Positions 17,671 through 32,982 of a stretch of 64,000 nt of DNA are shown here, piece after piece; the stretch's first letter is position 1; each line of letters opens with the position of its first letter. The translations under genes and the position numbers were made by a program. The stretch comes from Streptomyces gelaticus (lineage in GTDB: Bacteria > Actinomycetota > Actinomycetes > Streptomycetales > Streptomycetaceae), in assembly GCF_014649535.1 (NCBI RefSeq), contig NZ_BMTF01000009.1, forward strand, positions 179,396-243,395, given 5' to 3'. The notes below the pieces were generated by a model. It was given only the letters and a program-made list of their open reading frames with translations. It was not told the origin of the DNA and made no database searches.

Positions 17671-18222
17671 CTATGTCACTTCGTCAGTGGTCTGCGCGCG
17701 GTGCGTGCTTGCTGTACGCGAGAGGGAGGCCCGGCGTGGCGTCAGGGAGATGGTGGCCCAGATCGTCCGGGTCCCGTCGCGTTCCACGTGTGTGCCCAGT
17801 GCGCGGGTGCAGTTGGCGACGATCCCCAGGCCACGGCCGAAACCGGAGTCGCCGTGCCAGTGTCTGACGGTCCGCTCCGTACCCTGGTCGCGCATCTGGA
17901 TGCGCAGGTGACTCCTGTTCTGTTGCAGGTCGGTCGTGATGACGCTGCTGTTGGTATGGAGAATGGCGTTCGTGGCGAGTTCCGTGGTGATCAGCAAGGT
18001 CGTGTGCCGGACACCTTCGTCGGTCAAGTGCTGCTGATCGAGCCATAAGCGGGTCAGGTACCGGCAGACAGGGACGGCCCGGTCCACTGCCGGGAGGCGC
18101 AGGGTGGTGGAGCGCGATCGGAGCCGGCCGGTGGCCAGCACGCTCGCCACCGGCGTATCGGGCCATCGTTCGACTTCTTGCGGGGTAAGCGCGATACACG
18201 CATATGCGCGGGTCGTCGACAT
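17671..18222 (-). CDS. RsbW-like ATP-binding protein (anti-sigma kinase family)
   Basis: This 183-residue protein has one HATPase domain (about 45-165): an N-box with ELATNAILHT, a strand with RIQMRDQG, and GRGLGIVANCTRALG as the ATP-lid glycine region. This is the HATPase_c_2 type, which Streptomyces carries in many copies, usually as serine kinases that bind sigma factors or anti-anti-sigma proteins. There is no dimerisation His domain, so it is not a classical histidine kinase. No sigma factor lies next to it, so the partner is unknown. Confidence 0.8.
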   Translation of the reverse strand: MSTTRAYACIALTPQEVERWPDTPVASVLATGRLRSRSTTLRLPAVDRAVPVCRYLTRLWLDQQHLTDEGVRHTTLLITTELATNAILHTNSSVITTDLQQNRSHLRIQMRDQGTERTVRHWHGDSGFGRGLGIVANCTRALGTHVERDGTRTIWATISLTPRRASLSRTASTHRAQTTDEVT

Positions 18223-19439
18223 GACTCTCCTGGTGCTCGTGAGAGGCGCAGGCGGTTGAAGGTTCTGGTGTCCCGGACCGGCGTGTGGCGCCGCCGGCGT
18301 GTCGGGCGTGTTCCTTCACGCCTGTGAGAAGAAGCACGGCGCTGTGCTTTCATTGGGCTTGGACACGGGGGTCGGCGGACACAAAGACGGAAGGGCGCAT
18401 ACAAGGCGCGGTTCTGCTGCACGTACGCTCCTTCCTGTCGGCGAGGTCATGTGCCTTTGCACAGAGGCGTCCCGGCCTCCTGGCCGGATGCTCGGGCACC
18501 GGCCCGGGCCGAAGACGGCGACAACCGCCGTGCCAATACAGGACGGCGGTCTGTCGGGATGGTCCGGTCCGGCATCGGCGCGGCCTTGCCGCGACGTGCT
18601 CGACCGGGTGCTGGATCCTGAACGTCAGCCGGCGCCGGGTGACGCCGGCTGACGCGTCCAACTCCTCTCGCGGGGCGCCCATAGCGGTACACAACCGTTC
18701 AGCGGCTGGCGCGAATCAGACGCCTGATCGGTTGGATAGCCACTTCCCCGGAGAGGACGGGCGGCCAACCGTTGGACGTAACCGTTATCCGCCGGGTTCG
18801 CATATGACGGCAATAGGTGTCAGTGGAATAGTACCCGAATGGCCCAATTCGATGCGATGAAATGTTCGGATTCTGTCTGGTTTAGAAATAGACGAACGAG
18901 TGTGGCGGGTGCTTCGGGTGCCCGTCGCGCGGCGATTTTCTGACGCCTTATCAGGTTGCCTTGTTCGCGTCTTTCGCCGCCACCGGGGCAGAAGACGTGC
19001 GCGTCTGATAGCTGATCGGGTTCTCCTGGAGGTGCCGTTGTGAAGTGCCGAATCGTTATTTCGGCGGCGCGGCAAGGCTTTTTTGTCGCCTGAATTGCGC
19101 GTGGGCTGGAAGGGGATGTGCACACTGTTACGGCAGTGAACGTTGGTGCGTTTGATTTTCCGCTTTGCGTGGTACTCCGATCGAGTGATTGGGGGCTGCC
19201 TCTCTTGAGGTGTCACTAATCCGTCCCGCTTACTGGATTATGAACCGGCGGGTCGCCCATCCCTTCCCGGGGACGTGGCTGTTACCCGTTCCGGTCCTCG
19301 CTCCCGTCACAGTGAAGTGTGCGGTGGCCAGACGGTGTTCTCGCTCGCAGAACAGACCGTCCCTTTGGGAAGAGAAGGGCACCGCTCCGCCGACGTCGTC
19401 GCCGAAAGAGCGCGTACGTCTTTTGTAGGGAGTGCCAGC
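18223..19439. other. 1.2 kb region without a convincing gene
   Basis: Frames here lack ribosome sites and protein-like composition. The part from about 18780 to 19250 is distinctly less GC-rich than its surroundings, as expected for promoters. It includes two AACCGTT direct repeats at 18767-18773 and 18780-18786. The last 100 bases lead into the secreted-protein gene at 19440. Confidence 0.4.
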
Positions 19440-19847
19440 ATGTTCCGTTCCCGTCTTGCCGCCGCCACTGTCACCGCCGCCCTGGCGGCGGGCGCCGTAG
19501 TGGGCCTCGCCCCCCTGGCCGCAGCGGCTCCAGCCGCCGCGGTCTCCTCCGCCTGTGTCAACGACCTGCAGGCCGCGCAGGCGTCGAACGACGCCGCCAT
19601 CGCCGCCGACCAGGCCAACGACACCAAGGCTGCCTTCTCCAGCAACCTGAGCACCGCCACCTCGCTCGCCTCCGCGCTCGGCGACTGTGCCGGGCAGCCG
19701 CCGACGGTGGGAGCCAATGTCCTCATGGCTTCCGCGACCAACGCGACCGCCATCGTGTACAACCTCCTCGGAGCCGCCGGTTCTGCTCTGAGCTCCGAGC
19801 AGGCGACCGCTTCGTCGATCATCCAGGCGCTGGCCAGCGCGACCTGA
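19440..19847 (+). CDS. Small secreted protein with one Cys pair
   Basis: This 135-residue protein starts at ATG 19440, with GGGAG 8 bases upstream. It has an N-terminal signal peptide (MFRSRLAAATVTAALAAGA with an Ala-rich cleavage region near residue 35). The mature part is an Ala/Ser/Thr-rich, probably helical chain with two Cys (SACVNDLQ and LGDCAG) that could form a disulfide outside the cell. There is no enzyme motif. Proteins of this type are common in the Streptomyces secretome. The role is unknown. Confidence 0.7.
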   Translation: MFRSRLAAATVTAALAAGAVVGLAPLAAAAPAAAVSSACVNDLQAAQASNDAAIAADQANDTKAAFSSNLSTATSLASALGDCAGQPPTVGANVLMASATNATAIVYNLLGAAGSALSSEQATASSIIQALASAT

Positions 19848-20299
19848 CCGGTGCCCGGGCGGGTGCCTGCCTGTGGCCAGGTTTTCTCATCCCGCCCCAG
19901 CCGGCCCGGCCACCGTCCGGCATTCGGGTTCCCGGCCTGGAGACCGGTGCGCAGGCCGGCCGCACACCGCCGCTCGGGCGGTGGTGGGCGGTGGTGGGCG
20001 GTCGGCGTGGCCGACGAGAAGTCCCTCGCTCTCTCCATACGCAGCCGGAGTGCCCTCCCGGGGCCCGGAGTCCGGCAGTTGGCGAACCTCCCGAGGCCCG
20101 CGATTCGCTTCCTCTCCTCGCGCACGGTGCGGGCATACGTGTATGCCAGAAAAGCGATGCACTTTTCCCACCGCATGTCGAGGTAATTGCACTGGTCTCC
20201 GACTTTCCGATTCCCTGTTTTGTGCCTGTTGCATGGCTTCCCGTTTCCGATTCGCTTCTCTCCGCCCTCCGTTTGCGGGCGAGAAACCGGTGATGCCGC
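19848..20299. other. Intergenic region between the secreted protein and the second PKS locus
   Basis: I see no gene in these 450 bases. The segment after 20130 is less GC-rich and probably contains the promoter of the DUF5988-like gene. Confidence 0.4.
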
Positions 20300-20334
20300 A
20301 CCGCGCCCCAGGTGAAAACGCCCTGGGGCGCGGT
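20300..20334 (+). terminator. Strong 13-bp hairpin before the DUF5988-like gene
   Basis: ACCGCGCCCCAGG (20300-20312) pairs perfectly with CCTGGGGCGCGGT (20322-20334) around a 9-base loop. It lacks a T-tract. It sits 61 bases before the TTG start at 20395, so it is either a terminator shielding the PKS locus from upstream reading or a structured leader of that locus. Confidence 0.55.
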
Positions 20335-20394
20335 GTACATGGGCGGAGCACGGATCAGGCACAATCTGCCCGTCGACCTAAACAGGAGCTGGAT

Positions 20395-20610
20395 TTGTCC
20401 GACCGTATTCGAGTCAAGCTTTCCGGAGGTCCGGACTGGATTCCCATTCCTGCCGTATGGGAAGTCGAGTCCCTGGAGACCGAACCCAACGTGAAGATCC
20501 TGTGCGGCAACGCCTATGAGCACTTCGATTTCTCGGGCTGTTACTCCCTCTATGGAGGAGAGCAGCTTCCCATCTACCGCTGGCGCCGCCGCACATATCT
20601 GGCCGAATAG
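20395..20610 (+). CDS. DUF5988-like small protein, TTG start
   Basis: This is a short protein of about 71 residues. The start TTG 20395 is chosen because AGGAG lies 6 bases upstream and no ATG or GTG fits. The chain reads IRVKLSGGPDWIPIPAVW, then GNAYEHFDF, and ends YRWRRRTYLAE. This resembles the DUF5988 family, small actinobacterial proteins often found inside natural-product clusters; the assignment is from memory of the pattern. The function of the family is unknown. It is the first gene of the second PKS locus, just before the ketosynthase. Confidence 0.6.
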   Translation: MSDRIRVKLSGGPDWIPIPAVWEVESLETEPNVKILCGNAYEHFDFSGCYSLYGGEQLPIYRWRRRTYLAE

Positions 20611-20640
20611 GTCCGTCCCGTGATCCTGAAGGAAAGATCC

Positions 20641-20676
20641 ATGATTGATCCACCAGCGTCCGTGGGTGACTCATGA
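20641..20676 (+). CDS. 11-codon upstream ORF overlapping the ketosynthase start
   Basis: ATG 20641 follows a good ribosome site (GAAGGAAAG) and reads MIDPPASVGDS before TGA. The TGA overlaps the ketosynthase ATG 20673 in an ATGA junction. The ketosynthase itself has only a poor ribosome site, so its translation may depend on re-initiation after this mini-gene. Confidence 0.35.
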   Translation: MIDPPASVGDS

Positions 20677-21988
20677 CGCGGCGCACCGGCGGCCGAGCCC
20701 GGGATGCCGTGGTCACCGGCATCGGCCTGTGCCTTCCAGGTCCAGGGAGCCCAGTCTTCACCGCGGACGATCTCTGGGACGTCGCGTCCACCGGAACGTC
20801 CTGCCTCATCAAGAACGACATTTACTACGGCAGCGTGGACCTTCCGGGCGAAACGTTCGATGAACGCGTGCCCGGCGTTCCCGAGTTCTTCTCGCGTCAC
20901 TACACAGATGCCCACCGCTTCGGACTGGTGTCGCTGGCTCAGGCGTGCGCGGATGCCGGCCTCGAAACCCAGCACGACCTGGAAGAAGCCGCCATTCTGG
21001 TGGGCCGCGGCGGCGTGGACGCCAACGTCGACAGCTATCTCGCCGTCCTCGGGGCCGACCCCGCGACCTACCCGGTCACGGACGCGCTGGAGATGTCCGT
21101 CGCGGCGGAACAGGCCATCACCCCTCGGACGTCGCACTGGTCCAGGGCGCACTCACCCGGTCCAAGGCCACCAACTTCACCGTCTCCGGCGGCTGCGCGT
21201 CCTCGGCCCTCCAGGTCGGCAACGCACAGCGCCTCATCGCCGCCGGTGAGGTCGATGTCGCCGTGGTGACCGGAGTCGACGTCTTCAGCGTCACGCTCAT
21301 CCGCAACATCCAGCGCCTGCTCAGCGGAGCCCAGAGGGTCTACGACACCATGAGGCCCCAGGACAGGCCCAGTCTCCCGCCATCCGTCGACGCCCTGATG
21401 CGCCCCTACGACCGGCGCGCCGAGTGCATCAACCATGGCGAGGGGTCCGCGAGCATCGTCATGGAGAGCAGGGAACACGCCTTCCGACGGGACGCCCGCC
21501 CCTACGGACAAGTCCTCTCGCAGGCAACCACCCGCGACGGGCTGGCCAACCCCCTGGCCAGCGACGAGAGCGGAAAAGCACTGGTCTCCGCAGTACGGCG
21601 ATGCCTCGGTGACACCTGGGAGATCAACCAGGTGCCCTACATCCACGGCGGCAGCGACGGCAACGTCGTCGTCACGGCCTTCGAGGCGAACGCCATCAAG
21701 GAACTGTACGGTCCCGCGTCGAGCGACCTGCTCATGACTTCGCAGGAAGGCTGCTTCGGTCACAACGGCGCCCCGGCCGGCTGTCTCGGCGTGGCACTGA
21801 CCCTGCTCATGACGAACCACGGCCAGGTGTGCCCCACCGCCAACTACGAACAGCCGGCGCAACAACTGACCTTCGATCCGGTTCCGGGAACAGCACCCCG
21901 TCGCCTCGACTTCGACCACGCCTTCAGCTTCAACTACCAAGTGGGGGGCGTGAAAAGCGCGATCCTGCTGGGAAGCCCCGACGTCTGA
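20673..21988 (+). pseudogene. Free beta-ketoacyl synthase with a one-base frameshift
   Basis: Two overlapping frames together make one ketosynthase of about 438 residues. The first part (20673 to about 21120) reads DAVVTGIGLCLPGPGSP and so on. The second part continues DVALVQGALTRSKATN, with the nucleophile in SGGCASSALQ, a His in YIHGGSDGN and a second His in CFGHNGAPAG. The frames meet at the C-run 21121-21124; one extra C there would give a continuous ITPSDVAL reading. The usual HGTGT is HGGSDG here. If intact it would be a FabF-like KS, perhaps priming or extending for the PKS downstream. A sequencing error in the homopolymer is as likely as a true mutation. Confidence 0.75.
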
Positions 21989-22193
21989 GCCGCTGTTCCC
22001 TCAGCCCTCTCCTTGTTCACAGGCCGTCGCCCCAGGGCCGGCGACGGCCCGGCCCCGTGCTCCACAGCCCCCGCCGCCCCGGCCCGGACAGGCCCCGACA
22101 CACCTGCACGCCGGTGCACCCCGTGCCCCTCGACCGAGCGGCACACCGCCGCATGCACCGCCCCCGTTCCCCGTGAACGACAAGGAGACCCCC

Positions 22194-28556
<6,363 letters not shown>

Positions 28557-28672
28557 CGCCCGGGCAGGCCGGTGCAAGGCCTGGCGTGTGGCGATTGCCG
28601 ACCGTTCACAAGCTCGACCTCGGGATTCGTCACCACTACCGGGAGACAGCGTGCGGGAGGTACGTTCCGGCG

Positions 28673-30799
28673 ATGAGCCGGATTACGTGGTCGAGGACGG
28701 GCGGTCCGCCCGGGTGGCGCGTTCTGCTTCTTCCCGTGCTCGCCCTGGCCTCGACGCTGGTGGTCGTGCCCTTCGGCACAGCTGCGATCGCGGGCGCGGT
28801 CGCCGCGCCGGTCGCCGCGCTCATCGCGCTCCACGCACTGGCCGTGCACCGCACCGCAGGGCCGGCACTTGCAGGAGCGGCCACGGCCACAACGGTCGCC
28901 TCCGGTACCGCCGCTGCGCTCGGTGAGCCGCCCCACTACGTGGCGGGAGTCGCGCTGGTGACGGGCGGCGCAGTGGCGGTCGCCTTCGCGACGGGACGGT
29001 CACGTCGTCGCAGGCGAGCCCACAGGTCCGCACTGGTCGCGTACCGGGCCGGCACCTCCGCGGTGCCCCGGTTCGCGGCGCTCGCCGAGCGGGACCGGCT
29101 GGCGGCGGAACTCCACGACGTGGCCGCGCACCGGCTGACCGGGATCGTGGTGTCCGCCGGTGCCGCGCTCCGGCTCAACGACCAGGAGCGGACTGCCGAG
29201 GCGCTCCGTCACGCGATCGACGCGGGCCGGCAGGCGGTGCGCGAACTCGACCGTCTCACGGGACCGGGCGAGCGCGCCGCGGTGGCCGGCCTGGCCGACA
29301 TCGACGCGCTGGCTGCCGAACACGGTGTGGACTATCGACGCACGGTGGACGCGGCACCCGGGAGCAGCACGGAGGCTGCCTACCGCGTGGTCCGCGAGGC
29401 GCTGACCAACGCGGCCCGGTACGCGCACGGGGCGGCGGTGCGCGTACACGTGGAGAGGGGCGGAAAGAGCGGCGGGGTGGAGCAGATCGCCATGTCCGGC
29501 GGGCCCGACCGGACCGGCGGTGGTCCCGGGCTGACCGTCACCATCACCGACGACGGCGGCACGGTCGCCGTGCCGGGCCTCGGTACGGGCCACGGCATCG
29601 CAGGGTTGCGAGCCGCGGTCCGCACCGCAGGCGGAACGCTGTCTGCAGGCCCGGAAGGCTCCGGCTGGACCGTACGGGCACAGCTGCCTCCGGCCGCGTC
29701 ACCTGCCGTACGCCGGCGGCCCGGCTGGCGCGGGCCGATAGCCCTCGACTGGGCGTTGGTGGTCCTCGCGATCGCCCTCTCGCTCGGCGCGAGCCTGCTG
29801 TCGGCCGACGTACCCGACTCCTTCCGCGGCTTCCTGCCCGCGGTGCCGACGGTCCTGCTGTCGGGGCTGCACGCCGTGCCGCTGGGGTGGCGTTCGCGCG
29901 CGCCCGGGCGCGGACTGGCCGCGGTGCTGCTGGCCTTGGTGCTGTGGCTGGCCTGCGATCTGGCCGGCTGGACGCAGCCGCCGGTCAGTGACATCTTCCT
30001 GGTCTACTGGTGGGTCGAGTTGACGCTCGCCCATGGCTGCGGAGCGTATCTGACCAGCCGTCACAGCCATCTCGCGCCCCTCGCAGTGGCCGCCGTGGGT
30101 GGTGTCGCGCTCGCCAGCGGCAGCGGCATCACCGGAAACCGGGCGGCAGCCTGGGCGGTACTGACCGGAATGCTGGCTTTCCCCGCGTTCGCCGCCTGGT
30201 CACTCGGGCGGTTCACGGCCCGTCGCCGGGAGCGGCTACGGGCCGCGGCCGCCCGGCAGCGGAAGCTGCTCGACCGGGACGCCGACGCCGCGGTTCGCGA
30301 CCAGCGCCGACGAATCGCCGCCGGGCTGCGGCGCACGGCGCACCGGCACGCGCGCGCGGTGGTCGCCGCCGCCGAGGCCGGTCACCTGGAGACCGTACGG
30401 ACCGAGGCCCGGGCCGGCCTCGCCGCGCTGCGGGAGCTGCTCACCGAACTGCGGGACCGGGACGGCGGGGACGCCCCACCGCCGACCGTGGCAGGGATCG
30501 CGGCGCTGGCCACCCGGTACGGCACCGCGGTCCGCTACACCGGCTCTCGCCGTCCGGCACCCGCCGTCGTGGAGGTCGCCGCGTACCGGGTCGCCGCGAC
30601 GCTGATGGCCGCGGGGGTGACACTCACCGTGCGCAGCCTCGACGACGGGGTCGAGCTCTCCGGTCCCGCACCCGCCGACCCCGGCGTGCTGCGGCGGCTG
30701 CGCGTGATGGCCGATGCCACCGGCGGTACCCTCTCGACGTCCGGCCGCGATGCGGTACGGGTGTGGCTGCCGGAGGTGTCCCCATCACGATCAGAGTGA
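28673..30799 (+). CDS. Histidine kinase with two kinase-like halves
   Basis: This protein of about 708 residues begins with four or so membrane helices. A HisKA_3-type dimerisation box follows (AAELHDVAAHRLTG, His148), then an ATPase domain with REALTNAARYAHG and GTGHGIAGL near residues 240-330. A second set of membrane helices (about 350-520) and another kinase-like half come next, in which the box is degenerate (IAAGLRRTAHRHARAV) and the ATPase region lacks a clear G-rich lid. It looks like a fused duplication in which only the first half is catalytic. ATG 28673 has GGAGG 13 bases upstream, a long spacing. It overlaps the regulator gene and should phosphorylate it. Confidence 0.82.
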   Translation: MSRITWSRTGGPPGWRVLLLPVLALASTLVVVPFGTAAIAGAVAAPVAALIALHALAVHRTAGPALAGAATATTVASGTAAALGEPPHYVAGVALVTGGAVAVAFATGRSRRRRRAHRSALVAYRAGTSAVPRFAALAERDRLAAELHDVAAHRLTGIVVSAGAALRLNDQERTAEALRHAIDAGRQAVRELDRLTGPGERAAVAGLADIDALAAEHGVDYRRTVDAAPGSSTEAAYRVVREALTNAARYAHGAAVRVHVERGGKSGGVEQIAMSGGPDRTGGGPGLTVTITDDGGTVAVPGLGTGHGIAGLRAAVRTAGGTLSAGPEGSGWTVRAQLPPAASPAVRRRPGWRGPIALDWALVVLAIALSLGASLLSADVPDSFRGFLPAVPTVLLSGLHAVPLGWRSRAPGRGLAAVLLALVLWLACDLAGWTQPPVSDIFLVYWWVELTLAHGCGAYLTSRHSHLAPLAVAAVGGVALASGSGITGNRAAAWAVLTGMLAFPAFAAWSLGRFTARRRERLRAAAARQRKLLDRDADAAVRDQRRRIAAGLRRTAHRHARAVVAAAEAGHLETVRTEARAGLAALRELLTELRDRDGGDAPPPTVAGIAALATRYGTAVRYTGSRRPAPAVVEVAAYRVAATLMAAGVTLTVRSLDDGVELSGPAPADPGVLRRLRVMADATGGTLSTSGRDAVRVWLPEVSPSRSE

Positions 30800-31440
30800 C
30801 CGTCGCAGACGACCAGGCCGTCGTACGTGCCGGGATCGCAGCGATCATCGACGCGGAGCCCGACCTGTGCGTCGTCGGGCAGGCCGCGGACGGCGAAGCC
30901 GCCGTCGAACTCGCGCTGTCGCTGCGGCCGGACGTCGCGCTGATGGACATCCGGATGCCAGGCGCCGGTGGCCTGGCGGCGACCGCCACGATCACCGCAC
31001 GCAATCCGGCGACCCGCGTTCTCGTGCTCACCACCTTCGACCTCGACGAGTACCTGTTCGCCGCCCTGCGTGCAGGGGCCGCCGGTTTCCTGCTGAAGGA
31101 CGCCGAACCGGAGCGGATCATCGACGCGGTGCGGGTGGTCGACACCGGGGCCGCGCTGCTCGATCCGGCGGTGACCAGGAGGCTCATCGACCGATTCGCC
31201 GAAGCGCCCGACCTGTTCGACACGGTCCGGCTGGACCGGCTCACTCCGCGCGAGACCGAGGTGCTCCGACAGGTCGCGCGGGGGCTGTCCAACACGGAGA
31301 TAGCGGCGGCGCTGGGCATCAGCCCGCCCACTGTGAAGGATCACATCTCCGCGGTCCTCGGCAAACTCGGCGTGCGGAATCGGGTCCAGGCGACGATCGC
31401 CGCGTACGAGACCGGCCTGGTCCGGCCCGGCGCGCGCTGA
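30784..31440 (+). CDS. NarL/LuxR-family response regulator
   Basis: This regulator of about 218 residues has a receiver domain (VTVADDQAVVRAG, phospho-acceptor Asp in ALMDIRMPG near residue 55, Lys in LLKDAEP) and a C-terminal LuxR helix-turn-helix (LTPRETEVLRQVARGLSNTE). Homologues begin M-TIRV, which here aligns with ATC 30784, 7 bases after GGAGG. The first standard start is GTG 30796, which overlaps the kinase stop in a GTGA but would clip the first beta-strand. It is the partner of the kinase and may control the PKS locus upstream or the hydrolase downstream. Confidence 0.85.
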   Translation: MTIRVTVADDQAVVRAGIAAIIDAEPDLCVVGQAADGEAAVELALSLRPDVALMDIRMPGAGGLAATATITARNPATRVLVLTTFDLDEYLFAALRAGAAGFLLKDAEPERIIDAVRVVDTGAALLDPAVTRRLIDRFAEAPDLFDTVRLDRLTPRETEVLRQVARGLSNTEIAAALGISPPTVKDHISAVLGKLGVRNRVQATIAAYETGLVRPGAR

Positions 31441-31465
31441 ACTGCCGGCATGCCACCGTTCCCGA

Positions 31466-31483
31466 CCCCGCCGCGCGGCGGGG
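31466..31483 (+). terminator. GC-rich hairpin after the response regulator
   Basis: An 18-base perfect palindrome, CCCCGCCGCGCGGCGGGG, lies 25 bases after the regulator stop codon. It can fold with a GCGC loop and 7 GC pairs. There is no T-tract, as is usual in high-GC actinomycetes. Confidence 0.55.
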
Positions 31484-31573
31484 TGACCCCCCGCCGCACG
31501 GCTGTGACCTCCCGCTCCCGGATCGTCCCGCAGCGGGAGGGAATGCGCGCACCGTGTTCCTAGCCTGGTCCAC

Positions 31574-32830
31574 ATGGCACACACACCTGCTCGCCGCCGC
31601 CTCGTCGGCGGCGCTGTTCTGCTGCTCTCGCTGCCGCTGGCATCCGTTGCGGCGGCGGCCGGATTCCTCGTCACGGCGTATGTCACCACGAGCGTTCCGG
31701 TGTTCACTTTCGCCGGGCTCGCATCCGGCGCCTCGGTCGGCTGGCTGCTCGGTCGCGCGGGGTTCGCCGTGCTCGGCGCGGGCCGGCGGGCAGCTGTCCT
31801 CTTCGCGGGCGGGCTGACCGCCGCCGTGGCAGTACTTGCCGCCGTCACGGTATTCCGTCCGATGCCGAGCCCCGCGGGGGCGCCCGTCCCGCCCGGTGTC
31901 GGCTTCTGGAAGCTGCCGACCGGCTCGCGCATCGCGTACGTCCACGCCCCCGCCGTCGGCACGGCCAGGCCGACGCCGGTGATCTTCCTGCACGGCGGAC
32001 CCGGTACGCCTGCGGAGGGCCTTCCGATCGGTGGCCGGGAACTCGCGGAGGACGGCTTCGACGTCTATTCCTACGACCAGCTCGGAGCGGGCCGTTCCAC
32101 CAGGCTGCAAGACGTCACCGGATACACGGTCGCCCGCCAGGTCGCCGACCTCGACGCGATCCGCCGTACGCTCGGCGCGGACCGGATCGTCATCATCGGC
32201 CAGTCGTGGGGAGGGTCGCTCGCGGCCCAGTACCTGGCGGCCCACCGTCAGCACGTGGCCAAGGCGGTGTTCACCTCGCCGGGTGCGCTGTGGGGCCGCG
32301 AGTATCCCGGTTCCACGGCAGGCGAACCCTGGAACCGGCTCACCCCGGCCCAGGAGGCCCGGCTCGAGAAGCTGAACAGCACGCCCCGGATGCTCGCCGC
32401 GAGCCTGCTGCTGGAGGTCAACCCCGGTGCCGCACATGCCCTGGTCGGGGACCGCGAGGTCGACCACTGGATGCACGAGGTGGCTCTGACGGGCAAGGAC
32501 AGCACCTCGTGCCAGGGCGCGCCGCCCACCGAGGCACACCACAACCCCCAGGGCTTCTACAGCAACCAGATCCTCCGCGACGACTTCGAGCGGATCCCCG
32601 ACCCCCGGCCGAACCTGCGGGCGGCGCACGTCCCTTCGCTGATCCTGCGGGGCGAGTGCGACTTCATCAAACCCGCGGTCACCGACGAGTACCGGCGCAC
32701 CCTCTCGAACTCCCGGCTCGTGACCCTCAAGGACGCCGGTCATGCCATCTCCCGCGGCCGGCCGCGCCTCTATACCGCGCTGCTGCGGGCCTTCCTGCTG
32801 GGCAGGCCACTGCCCGCTACCGCATCCTGA
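31574..32830 (+). CDS. Membrane-anchored S33 alpha/beta hydrolase
   Basis: This 418-residue protein has an N-terminal membrane part with about three helices (residues 10-100). The hydrolase domain follows, with oxyanion loop HGGPGTP, nucleophile Ser211 in GQSWGG, an Asp in GECDFIK and a His in DAGHAIS. HGGPG plus GQSWGG is the signature of the proline iminopeptidase (peptidase S33) group. The active domain probably faces outward, but the topology was not tested. Substrates could be proline-ended peptides or small esters. It lies just after the two-component system and may be its target. Confidence 0.78.
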   Translation: MAHTPARRRLVGGAVLLLSLPLASVAAAAGFLVTAYVTTSVPVFTFAGLASGASVGWLLGRAGFAVLGAGRRAAVLFAGGLTAAVAVLAAVTVFRPMPSPAGAPVPPGVGFWKLPTGSRIAYVHAPAVGTARPTPVIFLHGGPGTPAEGLPIGGRELAEDGFDVYSYDQLGAGRSTRLQDVTGYTVARQVADLDAIRRTLGADRIVIIGQSWGGSLAAQYLAAHRQHVAKAVFTSPGALWGREYPGSTAGEPWNRLTPAQEARLEKLNSTPRMLAASLLLEVNPGAAHALVGDREVDHWMHEVALTGKDSTSCQGAPPTEAHHNPQGFYSNQILRDDFERIPDPRPNLRAAHVPSLILRGECDFIKPAVTDEYRRTLSNSRLVTLKDAGHAISRGRPRLYTALLRAFLLGRPLPATAS

Positions 32831-32924
32831 ACAATCGAACGACGAGCCGCGGCCGGCCACGGGGCGACCGTGCGTGGCCGCCTCCGCCATCTTGGGACGG
32901 GGCGGGCCGTTCCTGTCGGAACCT

Positions 32925-32959
32925 TCCCCTCAAGACGGGTGCGGCACCGCTTGAGGGGA
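32925..32959. terminator. Bidirectional terminator between convergent hydrolase genes
   Basis: TCCCCTCAAG (32925-32934) pairs perfectly with CTTGAGGGGA (32950-32959) around a 15-base loop. It sits between the ends of two genes reading toward each other, so it can stop both. Confidence 0.65.
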
Positions 32960-32982
32960 GTTCCTGATCATGGAATCTGCGC

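Noticed and set aside
22173..22193. GTG 22173 as start of the second PKS
   Set aside because: No ribosome site precedes it, whereas GTG 22194 has AAGGAG at 6 bases and leads straight into the KS.
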